The notes under the pieces are model-generated. The model saw nothing but the letters and a program-made list of their open reading frames with translations. It made no database searches and had not been told where the DNA came from. A stretch of 64,000 nt of DNA from Thalassospira lohafexi. Its GTDB lineage: Bacteria; Pseudomonadota; Alphaproteobacteria; Rhodospirillales; Thalassospiraceae. Numbering within the stretch: position 1 is the stretch's first letter; the number at the start of each line of letters is the position of its first letter. The stretch spans positions 682,001 through 746,000 of the forward strand of contig NZ_NXGX01000001.1 in NCBI RefSeq assembly GCF_002844275.1, read 5' to 3'. Shown piece by piece: positions 46,956 through 56,685 of the stretch. The position numbers and the translations under genes are program-made.

Positions 46956-47119
46956 CGGGACTGTTTCGGGATGTGGCAGCGGCAAATGTCTTGCAAATGT
47001 TTGTTGTCGCACGGCGCACACTGACGTATTCCTGACCGGTGCATTCGTTTCAGGGGCCTGCGTTCTGCTTGGTCCGACGCATATTCAATTGGGTTCAGAC
47101 GCTAGAATACCGAACCGCC

Positions 47120-48352
47120 ATGACGGACGTAAGGATGTTTGAAACACTCGATATTCTTTTTCTGATCGTTTCGGTGCTTGGAGCCGCTCAGGCGATTTTC
47201 CTGATTGTCCTGCTGATGGATGAAGGAAAACGGGCGTTTAAGGCCAATCGCTGGCTGATGGTGTTTGGGTTTTCGGTCGGGATGAGTTTTGTCGACGATA
47301 CGTTCGATCCGATCATCAGTCCGCTTGTTAACCTGTATCTTGTGCCAGTTTTTGCGCCGTTCTTTTTTGCCTTCATTCCGTCGATCTACCTGTATTTCCG
47401 CGAAATTTCCGGCGACCCGGCATCACGGCCATACCGGCATTTTCTTGTCCTGGTGCCCGTAGCTGCAGCAATCGGGCTTATGGTCTATTTCAAGCGTTCG
47501 CGCATGATCGCCGATGAGGGACATGTGCGTGATGTCGGCTTGCAGATTACGTTCTCGTCGAGTGGTTTGGCAGATATGGTGCTGCTTGCGATCGTCATCC
47601 TGTTTTGCACGCTGTTTGCGGTTTACATGACGGGTATCTGGCGACGGGCCCGGCGTTACCTGCGACAGGCGGACTGGCAGCTTCAGGTTGACAGCGAACG
47701 GCTGCGCCGCTGGGTGATAGAACTTCTTGTCGGGATGACGATACTGTTTACCGTTTTTACCGTGACCCAGTTGTTTGATCTTTTTGTTTCGCAGGCCGAG
47801 TGGCTGTCGCTTGGCGTAAAGGCGGCGTTCGTTCTTGTGTTTTTCCGCATGTGTCAGGTGATTGCGCAGAACCCTGCGCTGTTTGTCCAACCGGAAACCG
47901 GTACGGAAGGTGTGCCCGGTGATGCCGCGACACCGCCAGATACGGGCCGGGATGATGGCAGTGAACAGGCACGGATGCTGCGCATGATTGTCGATGAGGA
48001 CAATGTCATGCGCATTCGAACCCGGCTTGAGAAAGTCGTTGCTAGCCGCAATGTGATGTTCGACCCGCTTCTGACCATGCCGAAACTGGCTGCGGCGGTG
48101 GGGGTAACTCCCAATCAACTTTCTTTCGTGCTGAATAAGCATCTGGACAAAAATTTCTTCGATTTCGTCAATGAAGTTCGGATTAATGAGGCAGAGCGCC
48201 TTCTGGTCAGCGAATCGGAACGTACTGTCCTCGATATTGCGACCAGTGTTGGCTTCAATTCGAAATCGACTTTCAACCTTGCATTCAAGACGATCACGGG
48301 ATTGACGCCAAGTAAGTATCGTCATGAAAACGTTGATAAACCAAACGACTAA
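47120..48352 (+). CDS. Membrane-anchored AraC-type regulator 1
   Basis: 410 residues from ATG 47120; ATG 47135 (MFETLDIL), which aligns with the start of paralogue 2, is an alternative. About 7 membrane helices occupy residues 5-255, including FFFAFIPSIYLYFREISGD. A charged linker follows, then an AraC helix-turn-helix domain (about 310-405) with LTMPKLAAAVGVTPNQLSFVLN and IATSVGFNSKSTFNLAFKTITG. It is one of three paralogues in 11 kb. It lies 127 bp ahead of a MipA/OmpV gene, with a palindrome between. It probably senses an envelope or membrane signal and acts directly on DNA. Confidence 0.85.
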   Translation: MTDVRMFETLDILFLIVSVLGAAQAIFLIVLLMDEGKRAFKANRWLMVFGFSVGMSFVDDTFDPIISPLVNLYLVPVFAPFFFAFIPSIYLYFREISGDPASRPYRHFLVLVPVAAAIGLMVYFKRSRMIADEGHVRDVGLQITFSSSGLADMVLLAIVILFCTLFAVYMTGIWRRARRYLRQADWQLQVDSERLRRWVIELLVGMTILFTVFTVTQLFDLFVSQAEWLSLGVKAAFVLVFFRMCQVIAQNPALFVQPETGTEGVPGDAATPPDTGRDDGSEQARMLRMIVDEDNVMRIRTRLEKVVASRNVMFDPLLTMPKLAAAVGVTPNQLSFVLNKHLDKNFFDFVNEVRINEAERLLVSESERTVLDIATSVGFNSKSTFNLAFKTITGLTPSKYRHENVDKPND

Positions 48353-48355
48353 GGC

Positions 48356-48410
48356 GTACGAATGCGCATTCGTACCATCCGGGGGCGCCTGATGCGTACG
48401 ACCATATAAC
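48356..48410 (+). promoter_or_regulatory. Palindromic operator candidate and -10 ahead of MipA/OmpV gene 1
   Basis: A perfect 20-bp palindrome, GTACGAATGC/GCATTCGTAC, fills 48356-48375, starting 4 nt after the regulator stop. TATAAC at 48405-48410 could be the -10 box; the -35 position is poor, as expected for an activated promoter. The same core (GAATG-NN-CATTC-GTACC) recurs ahead of the second MipA/OmpV gene with the same 30-nt spacing to TATAGG. Confidence 0.65.
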
Positions 48411-48478
48411 AACGGACGCCAGGTTCAGGGCTTCGGGGCAGTGTCGGCACATCAACCAATTTCAGGGTGTTCCGATAC

Positions 48479-49330
48479 ATGTCTTTCAATCACGTTTTAC
48501 GCCGCTCCGGTGATATCATGCTTCTTACCGGTCTGGGGCTTTGTACGATGGCGATCATTTTGATGATTGCCGCTCCGGTTCATGCCCAACAAGGCAGAAG
48601 AGAAATTCTGCGTGAACAGGTTAACCCAAATGCCGACAGCGAGGACCCGTGGCTTGGCGGGGACTGGCAATTTGGTGCATTTGGACAAATAGAAAGCAAT
48701 CCTTATCGCGGAGCGGACAGTACCGATTTAGGCGGGCTTCCACTTCTTGCATATGATGCGGAGCGGATGCATATCGGGATCGACGGGATCGACATCAAAG
48801 CGTGGCAAAATGATTTTGCCAGTCTGTCAGTGATCGGTGGCTTCCGTGATGGACCATTTGAGTCAGGTGATAGCAACTACCTGAGAGGAATGAAGGATAC
48901 CGACATGGGATATGATGTTGGTATTGGCTTTAGCACGCGGTTATGGCGCGGCGAACTGATTGGAAGCTATCTGACCGATGTTGCCGATACCCATAACGGT
49001 CATGAAGTTGATGTGTCCTATTTCGTGCCGCTGCAATTAGGGGATGTCAACTTTGAGTGGGGTGCCGGTGTTACGTGGCAAAGCGAGAACCTGGTTGATT
49101 ATGGAACGGGTGTTTCGCGCACTGAAGTCCGCAGCGACCGGGCATACTATGCCCCGGATGCAACCTTCCTGCCGCATCTTGATGTGACCGTCGCCTATCC
49201 GTTGACCGAAAGCCTCAATATCATTGGCACCGGCGGGTTCATCTATCTGTCAGATGAATATACCGACAGCCCGATCATTGATGATGACTATGTTCTTAGT
49301 GCTGGTCTTGGGCTTGTCTATACGTTCTGA
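48479..49330 (+). CDS. MipA/OmpV-family outer-membrane protein 1
   Basis: 283 residues from ATG 48479, set by an AGGGTG ribosome site and by the paralogue's start. A signal peptide ends near residue 37 (VHAQQ). A beta-barrel follows with DWQFGAFGQIESNPYRGAD near its start, alternating hydrophobic strands and the aromatic ending GLGLVYTF. DYGTGVSRTEVRSDRAYY matches the MipA segment. MipA helps assemble murein enzymes in E. coli, but most family members have no known role. About two thirds of residues match paralogue 2. It follows AraC-type regulator 1. Confidence 0.88.
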   Translation: MSFNHVLRRSGDIMLLTGLGLCTMAIILMIAAPVHAQQGRREILREQVNPNADSEDPWLGGDWQFGAFGQIESNPYRGADSTDLGGLPLLAYDAERMHIGIDGIDIKAWQNDFASLSVIGGFRDGPFESGDSNYLRGMKDTDMGYDVGIGFSTRLWRGELIGSYLTDVADTHNGHEVDVSYFVPLQLGDVNFEWGAGVTWQSENLVDYGTGVSRTEVRSDRAYYAPDATFLPHLDVTVAYPLTESLNIIGTGGFIYLSDEYTDSPIIDDDYVLSAGLGLVYTF

Positions 49331-49380
49331 TTTTCCGTAATGGACATCAGATCGGGATGATCAAACGGGCAATCTGCACA

Positions 49381-49410
49381 AAAAAAACGGACCGTCGCAA
49401 GACGGTCCGT
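49381..49410 (-). terminator. Terminator after oppF
   Basis: ACGGACCGTC and GACGGTCCGT pair perfectly around GCAA. On the minus strand seven T follow, so it ends the opp operon; on the plus strand the tail is weaker, but it may also serve the converging barrel gene. Confidence 0.92.
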
Positions 49411-49445
49411 TAAGTTTCAGGGTGCAATTGTGGTCGGCTTGTTAT

Positions 49446-50459
49446 TCAAATGTTGTCGTGGAAATGACAGGCGACCTCCTGAGTTTCCGAAACACGATCA
49501 ATTTTCGGGACATCTGTCGCGCATTTTTCCTGTGCAAACGGGCAACGCGTTCGAAACACACATCCTGATGGCGGCGACAGCGGACTTGGCAAATCACCGG
49601 TCAGGACAATGCGTTCCTTGTTGCGTTCAATTTCCGGGTCGGGGATTGGTACAGCTGAAATCAGCGCCTTGGTATAGGGGTGTCTTGGCGCGGCATAGAT
49701 GCTGTCACGGTCCGCAAGCTCCATCACATTGCCAAGATACAGCACCATAATGCGGTGACAGATATGGCGCACAATTGACAAATCATGGCTGATGAAAATC
49801 AGCGACAGGTCAAATTCGCGCTGCAATTCCTGCAACAGATTGACGATCTGCGCCTGGATCGACACATCAAGGGCGGAAACCGGTTCATCACAAACAATCA
49901 GTTTTGGTTCAAGGATCATTGCGCGCGCAATGCCGATACGCTGGCATTGTCCGCCGGAAAATTCATGCGGATAACGGTTGATCATTTGCGGCAAAAGGCC
50001 AACGCGCGCCATCATGCGTTTGACGCGTGTCTTGATTTCATCCTTGCCCAATTCGGGTTTGTGGGTGACCAGCGGCTCGGCAATGATTTCGCCGATCGTC
50101 ATGCGCGGATTAAGGCAGGCCAGCGGATCCTGAAAAATGATCTGAAAATCACGGCGCAGGGGCTGCATATCGCGGTGCGGAATGCCAACAATGTTTTTGC
50201 CAAGCCATGCGACCTGTCCGCCCGACGGGGCAATCAATTGCAAAATCGCCCGGCCCAGTGTCGATTTACCGCACCCTGATTCCCCAACCACGCCCAGCGT
50301 TTCACCCGGAAACAGGTCAAAATTCACCCCATCGACAGCCTTAAGCGGACGGTCCTTGGCGAACAGGCCTTTGCCGGGTATCGGGAAATGAACCTTAAGA
50401 TCGCGGACTGAAAGGATCGGGGCGTTGTCGCGTTTGTCTGGTGCTGTCATGACCGTCAT
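49446..50459 (-). CDS. oppF: Oligopeptide ABC importer, ATP-binding protein OppF
   Basis: 337 residues from ATG 50459, which overlaps the oppD stop by 4 nt (ATGA). Walker A GESGCGKSTLGRAIL, signature EFSGGQCQRIGIARAMI, Walker B KLIVCDEP and the C-terminal oligopeptide block with GCVFRTRCPFAQEKC (Cys residues that in related proteins bind an Fe-S cluster) are present. It pairs with OppD. It is the last gene of oppABCDF. Confidence 0.94.
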   Translation of the reverse strand: MTVMTAPDKRDNAPILSVRDLKVHFPIPGKGLFAKDRPLKAVDGVNFDLFPGETLGVVGESGCGKSTLGRAILQLIAPSGGQVAWLGKNIVGIPHRDMQPLRRDFQIIFQDPLACLNPRMTIGEIIAEPLVTHKPELGKDEIKTRVKRMMARVGLLPQMINRYPHEFSGGQCQRIGIARAMILEPKLIVCDEPVSALDVSIQAQIVNLLQELQREFDLSLIFISHDLSIVRHICHRIMVLYLGNVMELADRDSIYAAPRHPYTKALISAVPIPDPEIERNKERIVLTGDLPSPLSPPSGCVFRTRCPFAQEKCATDVPKIDRVSETQEVACHFHDNI

Positions 50460-51430
50460 TGCCCGTCCTCCCGGAAACATGCGCTGGCCCGGCCATCCCC
50501 AAAATCTTTGAGCAACGGGCGCTCCACACAGCATCGATCCATGACATAGCCACATCGTTCCTGATAGGCACAGCCCGTCGGCAGGTTTTGAAGATTGGGT
50601 GGTTGGCCGGGAATGGCGAACATGCTGTCTTCGTTGGCGCGATCAATGCGTGGCATCGATTTCAACAGTCCCTCGGTATAGGGGTGATGACTGTCATAGA
50701 AGATGTCGCGCACGGTACCGGTTTCAACAACCCGCCCGCCATACATCACCATCACCCGATCACACAGGCCAGCCACCACACCCAGATCGTGGGTGATCAT
50801 GACCGTGGCGGTGTTGAAGTCCTTTTGCAGATCGCGCAACAGATCAAGGATCTGTGCCTGTACCGTGACATCAAGCGCGGTGGTCGGCTCATCGGCAATC
50901 AGAACTTCCGGATCACACAAAAGCGCCATGGCAATCATCACGCGTTGGCGCATGCCACCTGAAAATTCATGGGGGTACATGTGAACGCGCTGGGCCGCAC
51001 CGGAGATGCCCACACGGTCAAGCATCGCAACGGCACGTTTTAGGGCATCTGCCTCGGACATGCCGCGATGTTCGACCAGAACCTCTGTCATTTGCCGGGA
51101 GATTTTCAAAAACGGGTTGAGCGATGTCATCGGATCCTGAAAGATCATCGACATTGATACACCGCGAATTTTGTTCAAGTCGCGGGACCGCAGATTGAGG
51201 ATTTCCTTATCCTTGTAGCGAACCGATCCGGTTGATGTGCCGTTCTTGGCCAAAAGCCCCATCAGGGACAGGAATATCTGGGTTTTGCCCGATCCCGATT
51301 CCCCGACAACGCCAAGCGTTTCGCCCGGATCAATGTGGAAATTGACGTTATTGACCGCCTCAACTTCGCCGTCCGGGGTTTGAAACCGCGTAGAAAGGTT
51401 TTCGACAGTCAGAATATGGTTGGTTGTCAT
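50456..51430 (-). CDS. oppD: Oligopeptide ABC importer, ATP-binding protein OppD
   Basis: 324 residues from ATG 51430, with a GGAAGGA ribosome site 9 nt upstream. Walker [17 protein letters not shown], signature [17 protein letters not shown], Walker [15 protein letters not shown] and the C-terminal [15 protein letters not shown]. It pairs with OppF to drive peptide uptake. The stop overlaps oppF by 4 nt. Confidence 0.94.
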   Translation of the reverse strand: MTTNHILTVENLSTRFQTPDGEVEAVNNVNFHIDPGETLGVVGESGSGKTQIFLSLMGLLAKNGTSTGSVRYKDKEILNLRSRDLNKIRGVSMSMIFQDPMTSLNPFLKISRQMTEVLVEHRGMSEADALKRAVAMLDRVGISGAAQRVHMYPHEFSGGMRQRVMIAMALLCDPEVLIADEPTTALDVTVQAQILDLLRDLQKDFNTATVMITHDLGVVAGLCDRVMVMYGGRVVETGTVRDIFYDSHHPYTEGLLKSMPRIDRANEDSMFAIPGQPPNLQNLPTGCAYQERCGYVMDRCCVERPLLKDFGDGRASACFREDGQ

Positions 51431-51449
51431 GATGTGTTTCCTTCCTGTC

Positions 51450-52358
51450 CTATCTGTCTTTCGGGTCCAGCGCATCGCGCAGGCCATCGCCGATGAAGTT
51501 GAAACAGAACAGTGTCAGTGCCAGGAACACCGCCGGATAAATCAGCATCCAGGTCGATGCTTCGATCACTTTTGCGCCTTCGGAAATCAGAACACCCCAA
51601 CTGGTCAGGGGCTCCTGCACGCCAAGTCCAAGGAACGACAGGAAGCTTTCCGTCAGGATCACTTGGGGAATGGTCAGTGTCATATAGACAATCACCGGCC
51701 CCAGAACGTTGGGGATCACATGGCGGAAAATGATTTTGAAGTTCGAAACACCCGTGGCATGGGCGGCCTCAATGAATTCACGCCGCCGCAGCGAAAGCGT
51801 CTGCCCCCGGACAATGCGCGCCATGGTCAACCATTCAACCGCGCCGAGGGCGACAAAAATCAAAAAGATGTTTCGGCCAAACACCACCATCAACATGATG
51901 ACAAAAAACATGAAGGGCAGGGAATACAGCACATCGACAAACCGCATCATGATGCTGTCGATCTTGCCGCCGAAATATCCGGCGATGGCCCCATATGTCA
52001 CCCCAATGATCAGCGACACGGCTGTTGCCAGAAGCCCGACGGCCAACGACACGCGCGCGCCATACAGCACACGGACAAACAGATCGCGTCCATTGCCATC
52101 GGTGCCAAAAATATGGCCGTTTTCCCAGTTCGGACCTTCCTGAATATATCCCCAGTCGATCTGGTCATAGGCATATGGGCTCAAAAGCGGGGCAATGATC
52201 GCAAGCAGGGTGATAATCCCCAGAATGATCATCGACCCGACAGCGGCCTTGTTGCGAAACAGGCGGATGCGGGCATCACGCCACAGGCTGCGCCCTTCGA
52301 TTTCCTTGGTCGCACCTGCGGATTGCAGCAGTGCTGTCTTTTCGGATTTATTCATCAT
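51450..52358 (-). CDS. oppC: Oligopeptide ABC importer, permease OppC
   Basis: 302 residues. An N-terminal soluble tail and first membrane helix (about 35-57) precede the binding-protein-dependent transport domain with about five more helices, and the EAA loop EAAHATGVSNFKIIFRHVIPNVLGP. IFGTDGNGRDLFVRVLYGARVSL is the OppC signature. Its start overlaps the oppB stop (TGATG). Confidence 0.94.
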   Translation of the reverse strand: MMNKSEKTALLQSAGATKEIEGRSLWRDARIRLFRNKAAVGSMIILGIITLLAIIAPLLSPYAYDQIDWGYIQEGPNWENGHIFGTDGNGRDLFVRVLYGARVSLAVGLLATAVSLIIGVTYGAIAGYFGGKIDSIMMRFVDVLYSLPFMFFVIMLMVVFGRNIFLIFVALGAVEWLTMARIVRGQTLSLRRREFIEAAHATGVSNFKIIFRHVIPNVLGPVIVYMTLTIPQVILTESFLSFLGLGVQEPLTSWGVLISEGAKVIEASTWMLIYPAVFLALTLFCFNFIGDGLRDALDPKDR

Positions 52359-53281
52359 CAGGGTGACTTCAGTTTGGGATCAAGAAGGCCGTAAACCATG
52401 TCGACCAGGAAATTCAGCATGATGATCATCACCGCATAGACAATCACCACCCCCATCACCAACGGATAGTCGCGATTTAATGCGGCCTTGATGAAATAGG
52501 TGCCAATACCGGGCACACCAAAGATGCTTTCAATCACAACCGAGCCGGTCATCACTGCCGCGGTCGCGGGGCCGAGATAGGAAATCACTGGCAAAAGCGC
52601 GCCCTTGATCGCATGACGGTTCACCACCAACTTTTCGCGCAGTCCCTTGGCGCGTGCCGTGCGGATATAATTGGAATGCAGCACTTCGACCATGGATCCG
52701 CGCGTCAGGCGCGCGATATAGGCAATCTGGGGCAGGGCAAGGGCAATGATCGGCAAAATCTTGTACTGGATTTCGCCGTCTCCCCACCCTGCGGTCGGCA
52801 GGATCGCAAGATACAATCCAAAAACAAGCGACAGCAACGGCGCCATGACAAAGTTCGGGATGGCGATGCCGATCATGGCAATTCCCATCACGGCAAAATC
52901 AACCGCACTGTTTTGTCGAAGCGCGGCATAGGTGCCAAACCCGATCCCAAATACAAGGGCCAGGGCAATCGCACTTAAACCAAGTTGCATGGATGCGGGC
53001 GCGCCGGCCATGATCAGTTCAGCAACGGAAAAGTCGCGGATCTTGATCGATGGGCCAAAATCACCCTGCAAAAGCTTGCCGATATAGATGCCGTATTGTT
53101 CGATCAGCGGTTTATCAAGGTCATAGGCGGCCTTGATATTCTTTTCGATTTCGGGCGGAAGTGCGCGTTCCTGATCGAACGGGCCGCCCGGTGCAATACG
53201 CATCATGAAAAAGGCCACCGTGATCACGATGAACAGTGTCGGGATCGCGATCAGCAGGCGCCGAATGGCGTAAGATAACAT
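52358..53281 (-). CDS. oppB: Oligopeptide ABC importer, permease OppB
   Basis: 307 residues. It has six membrane helices; PGGPFDQERALPPEIEKNIKAAYDLDKPLIEQYGIYI is the family's periplasmic loop. The EAA-like loop reads YIRTARAKGLREKLVVNRHAIKGALLPVISYLGP. It couples to OppC. It lies 81 bp downstream of oppA. Confidence 0.94.
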   Translation of the reverse strand: MLSYAIRRLLIAIPTLFIVITVAFFMMRIAPGGPFDQERALPPEIEKNIKAAYDLDKPLIEQYGIYIGKLLQGDFGPSIKIRDFSVAELIMAGAPASMQLGLSAIALALVFGIGFGTYAALRQNSAVDFAVMGIAMIGIAIPNFVMAPLLSLVFGLYLAILPTAGWGDGEIQYKILPIIALALPQIAYIARLTRGSMVEVLHSNYIRTARAKGLREKLVVNRHAIKGALLPVISYLGPATAAVMTGSVVIESIFGVPGIGTYFIKAALNRDYPLVMGVVIVYAVMIIMLNFLVDMVYGLLDPKLKSP

Positions 53282-53362
53282 ATTTCTCTCTCATCCCCGT
53301 CGGGGTGATCGCAGGCCTTGGGCGGGAGGAAGCCTTCAAAGCCTGCGATACCAAGGCGAAAT

Positions 53363-54997
53363 TTACTCGGCGATGTCGAGCCAGCGGGTCAGGTGACGAT
53401 CCGGGGCATTATCGATCCAGCCCTTGATCTTTGGCGATACAAGCTGTTTCGAGACATAGTAGTAAATCGGGATGTAGGGCTGGGCCTCCATCATGATGGC
53501 TTCGGCCTGATGCATCAGGTCTGCACGCTTTTTCAGGTCGCCTTCGTTTTCGGCGTCCAGCATAAGTTCGTTATAGCGCGGGTTATCGAACGCGGCATAA
53601 TTCAGCGGGCCGGTGCGTTCTTCACCAAGGAACAGGAAGTTCTGTGCATCGTTGTAATCGGCAATCCAGCCTGCGCGGGCGACTTCGAAATCACCAACTT
53701 TCAGGTCGGCATAATGGATTTTGCCTTCGGTGTTAAACAGGTCCGCTTCGACACCAATCTGTTTCCACATGTTTTGCGCCGCAATCGCGATACGCTTGTG
53801 GTTTTCCGACGTGTTATACCGCAGGGTGAATTTCAATGGATTGTCCGGCCCATAGCCTGCCTCTGCCATCAGTTTCTTGGCTTCTGCGACCTTCTCGCCA
53901 TAGGGCAGGTCTTTCCATGAAACATAGGCCGGTTCGGTATAGTTGCCCGTTCCCGGTGGCACGAAGGAATATGCCGGAAGTTCACCGGTTTTCAGAACCG
54001 CATCGGTGATGGCTTCGCGGTTGATGGCAAGCGAAAGTGCCTTGCGCACGCGTGGATCGGCGAACTTTTCTTTGTCGGTTCGGATCGCGTAATAATAAAT
54101 GCCCGCATAGGGCGCGATGCGCAGGCTGTCGCTCAGATTGTCACGCAACCAGGAAATTTGTTCGGATGCGATGTCACGTGCGACGTCAAGTTCGTTAGCA
54201 CGGAACCGGTTTTGCATCGCGGTGCGATCTTCGTAGGCGTAATAAATGACCTCGTCGATCGGAACGTTCTTGGCGTCATAAAATTCTTCGTTTTTGACCA
54301 GTTTGGTATGAACGTTCGGAACCCATTCAACCAGTTTGTAAGGGCCATTCACGACGATGTTTTCCGGCTTTACCCAGTCCTTGCCATATTTTTCAACCAC
54401 GTGACGCGGGATTGCAAAGGCAGTCTGGTGGGTAAGCTGGGCGAGGAAATAGGGGGCCGGTGCGGTCAGCTTGACCTTAAGGGTATGGTCGTCAACGGCA
54501 GTTGCTGCGAGTTTCGCGCCATCTTTGCCGGTGTTGACGTCTTCGGCACCTTCAATGATGTACAAAAGCGACGCATATTCAGCACCCAGTGCCGGATCAA
54601 GAAGGCGTTGCCACCCTGCGATGAAGTCCTGTGCGGTGACCGGAGTGCCATCTGACCAGTTATGATCCCGGATTTTAAAGGTATATGTCATCCCGTCGTC
54701 TGAAACGGTCCAGCTTTCTGCGGCTCCCGGGACCGGCTGCCCATCCGGGCCATATGTCAGAAGACCCAGTGACATATCATCGGAAATACGACTGGTCTGA
54801 ACGGTCGAGATGAAATGTGGGTCCATGGATTGTGGTTCACCATCATTCCCGACCCGCAGAATCTTTTCGGCTTGCGCGTGGGTGGAGGACAGCATGGTCA
54901 TCGACCCGGCAATCAAGGCGGTCCCCAGCACAAAGGCCCGTGACGACTTTATCAGTCCGCTCACGAGACCCTTTGTGGTCATCGCATTTTGTGACAT
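53363..54997 (-). CDS. oppA: Oligopeptide-binding protein OppA
   Basis: 544 residues from ATG 54997, with a GGGAG ribosome site. A long signal peptide ends near residue 44 (HAQA). The extracytoplasmic family 5 fold has LRVGNDGEPQSMDPHF, ESWTVSDDGMTYTFKIRDHNWSDGTPVTAQDFIAGWQRLLDP, HQTAFAIPRHVVEKYGKDW and VNGPYKLVEWVPN. Binds oligopeptides in the periplasm. It is the first gene of the opp operon; its promoter lies in 54998-55439, shared with AraC-type regulator 2. Confidence 0.95.
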   Translation of the reverse strand: MSQNAMTTKGLVSGLIKSSRAFVLGTALIAGSMTMLSSTHAQAEKILRVGNDGEPQSMDPHFISTVQTSRISDDMSLGLLTYGPDGQPVPGAAESWTVSDDGMTYTFKIRDHNWSDGTPVTAQDFIAGWQRLLDPALGAEYASLLYIIEGAEDVNTGKDGAKLAATAVDDHTLKVKLTAPAPYFLAQLTHQTAFAIPRHVVEKYGKDWVKPENIVVNGPYKLVEWVPNVHTKLVKNEEFYDAKNVPIDEVIYYAYEDRTAMQNRFRANELDVARDIASEQISWLRDNLSDSLRIAPYAGIYYYAIRTDKEKFADPRVRKALSLAINREAITDAVLKTGELPAYSFVPPGTGNYTEPAYVSWKDLPYGEKVAEAKKLMAEAGYGPDNPLKFTLRYNTSENHKRIAIAAQNMWKQIGVEADLFNTEGKIHYADLKVGDFEVARAGWIADYNDAQNFLFLGEERTGPLNYAAFDNPRYNELMLDAENEGDLKKRADLMHQAEAIMMEAQPYIPIYYYVSKQLVSPKIKGWIDNAPDRHLTRWLDIAE

Positions 54998-55208
54998 GTG
55001 AAATGTCTCCCTCAACAATTTTGATTTGTTGTGACGTACTCCCTGAAAGTACGTACGCAAAAATACTGAGGCTGCCATGCGTCAACTGCAAGTCGTGATT
55101 TCACATTGATGAAACAAATGGTGGAATTTTGCGCAATATTGTCCATTTCATAGCTGAACTTTGCGTAAACTGCGTAAGTTGACTGATAATCTAAACATGC
55201 ACGACACG

Positions 55209-55301
55209 GGTGACAATTTGGATATCAGGTCACCATTCGATATTCAGGAAAATGTGATGTAACCCGGAAAAGTTGTATTTTTGATGTGAAATACTTCACA
55301 T
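55209..55301. promoter_or_regulatory. CRP-type box and inverted repeat between oppA and regulator 2
   Basis: Positions 55284-55301 read ATGTGAA-ATAC-TTCACAT, a perfect match to the CRP consensus TGTGA-N6-TCACA. A second inverted repeat GGTGAC/GTCACC lies at 55209-55234 with a 14-nt spacer. Both are in the 442-bp gap between the divergent oppA and second AraC-type regulator genes. The boxes are 138 bp from the regulator start and 286 bp from the oppA start, so which gene they control is unclear. I see no other gene in this gap. Confidence 0.6.
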
Positions 55302-55439
55302 TCAAGGCTTTGAGGGGACTTCAATCTTGCGAATCGGGCACCAAAGCGCAAGGCGGTCACTTAAGCGTTGAGAAACATGATTTTACGCGGTACGGGTTAC
55401 TGCGTACAGAAAACCAACCTCTGAGCGGCATGACCCAAC

Positions 55440-56654
55440 ATGTTTGAGACCATCGATATCCTGTCATTCATGATCTCTGTGACCGGGATGGTCCAGGCGG
55501 GCCTTTTGCTGCTGGTTCTGCGTAATGAAGGAACAAGTGCCTGGCACGTGAACCGCTGGATGGGTATTTTCCTGTTGGCATTGTCGATGTCATTTGCCCG
55601 CGACATTGTTCTGCTGCTGGGTGGTACTGCGGTGGCGCTTTTGCTCGAACCGCTTCTTTTCAGCGCCTATTTTGCGCTTGCCCCTGCGGTGTATCTCTAT
55701 TTTCGGGAAATGTCGGGGGATCTACCAGATAGGCCCTGGCTCCATATGCTGGCGGTACCTTTGGCCTGTTGTGCCGTGGCGGCAATGATGGTGATGGTTT
55801 TCATTCGTTACGGTGACCGGCTGTTTGGCGGTGACCCGCTGCACATCACCTTTGATACGGATTTTGACCTCAGCCTGGTGGCGACCGGGTTGCTTGTTGG
55901 GCTGTTTGTTTTTGTGTCAGTTTATCACATTGCTCTTAGTCGGGTGGCGCATCGATATACAAAAATGCTCAAGGCCAAGGGCGATCACGACAGTCTGCTG
56001 CGGCGTCGATGGGTACGTGGCGTGGTTTTGTGTCTGCACTCTGCACTGGTGGCATTTGTCCTGTCACAGTTGTTGCAGATGGTGTCACGCGACATGCACT
56101 GGTCAAATATGCTGGTCAATCTTGGATTTGTGCTTGTTCTGCTGCGTCTGAATTTCCTGCTGGCAAGTCAGCCTTTCCGGACAGGGAACGCCCATGAACA
56201 AACGGGGATAAATGATCTGCGCCCGGAACGTCGTTCGGTGATGGATGAGTATCAGACCGCGCAGATTTGCAAACGGCTGGAGCAGGTTGCCGGCGACGGA
56301 CAAACATTGTTTGATCCGCTTTTGACGATGCCCAAACTTGCCACCCGGATCGGTGTTACCCCCAATCAGTTATCCCATACGCTGAACAATGTGTTGGGCC
56401 AATCCTTCTTTGAATTCGTCAATAGCGTGCGTGTTCACAGGGCGGCAGGGCTGTTATGCGCCGAGCACGACCGCACGATCATTGATATCGCAATGGAGGT
56501 AGGCTTTAACTCCAAATCGACATTCAACCTTGCTTTCAAGCGCGTTACCGGTATGACACCCAGTCACTATCGCACCCAGGCCATCACCAAACCGGATGGT
56601 CTGGATCTGTCTACACGCTTCGGGTTGACGCCAATCACTCCGAGCGGAAACTAA
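55440..56654 (+). CDS. Membrane-anchored AraC-type regulator 2
   Basis: 404 residues. About 7 membrane helices cover residues 5-240, with LAPAVYLYFREMSGD matching paralogues 1 and 3. The AraC domain (about 285-385) has LTMPKLATRIGVTPNQLSHTLN and IAMEVGFNSKSTFNLAFKRVTGMTPSHYR. It lies 31 bp ahead of regulator 3 in the same direction. The transmembrane part is less like 1 and 3 than they are like each other. It is divergent from oppA. Confidence 0.85.
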   Translation: MFETIDILSFMISVTGMVQAGLLLLVLRNEGTSAWHVNRWMGIFLLALSMSFARDIVLLLGGTAVALLLEPLLFSAYFALAPAVYLYFREMSGDLPDRPWLHMLAVPLACCAVAAMMVMVFIRYGDRLFGGDPLHITFDTDFDLSLVATGLLVGLFVFVSVYHIALSRVAHRYTKMLKAKGDHDSLLRRRWVRGVVLCLHSALVAFVLSQLLQMVSRDMHWSNMLVNLGFVLVLLRLNFLLASQPFRTGNAHEQTGINDLRPERRSVMDEYQTAQICKRLEQVAGDGQTLFDPLLTMPKLATRIGVTPNQLSHTLNNVLGQSFFEFVNSVRVHRAAGLLCAEHDRTIIDIAMEVGFNSKSTFNLAFKRVTGMTPSHYRTQAITKPDGLDLSTRFGLTPITPSGN

Positions 56655-56685
56655 GATTTGTGATATCCAAACCGGACATAGCAGA

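Noticed and set aside
51420-52394. 324-codon open frame on the plus strand
   Set aside because: Antisense to oppC; His/Gln/Asp-rich composition typical of the reverse of a membrane protein gene.
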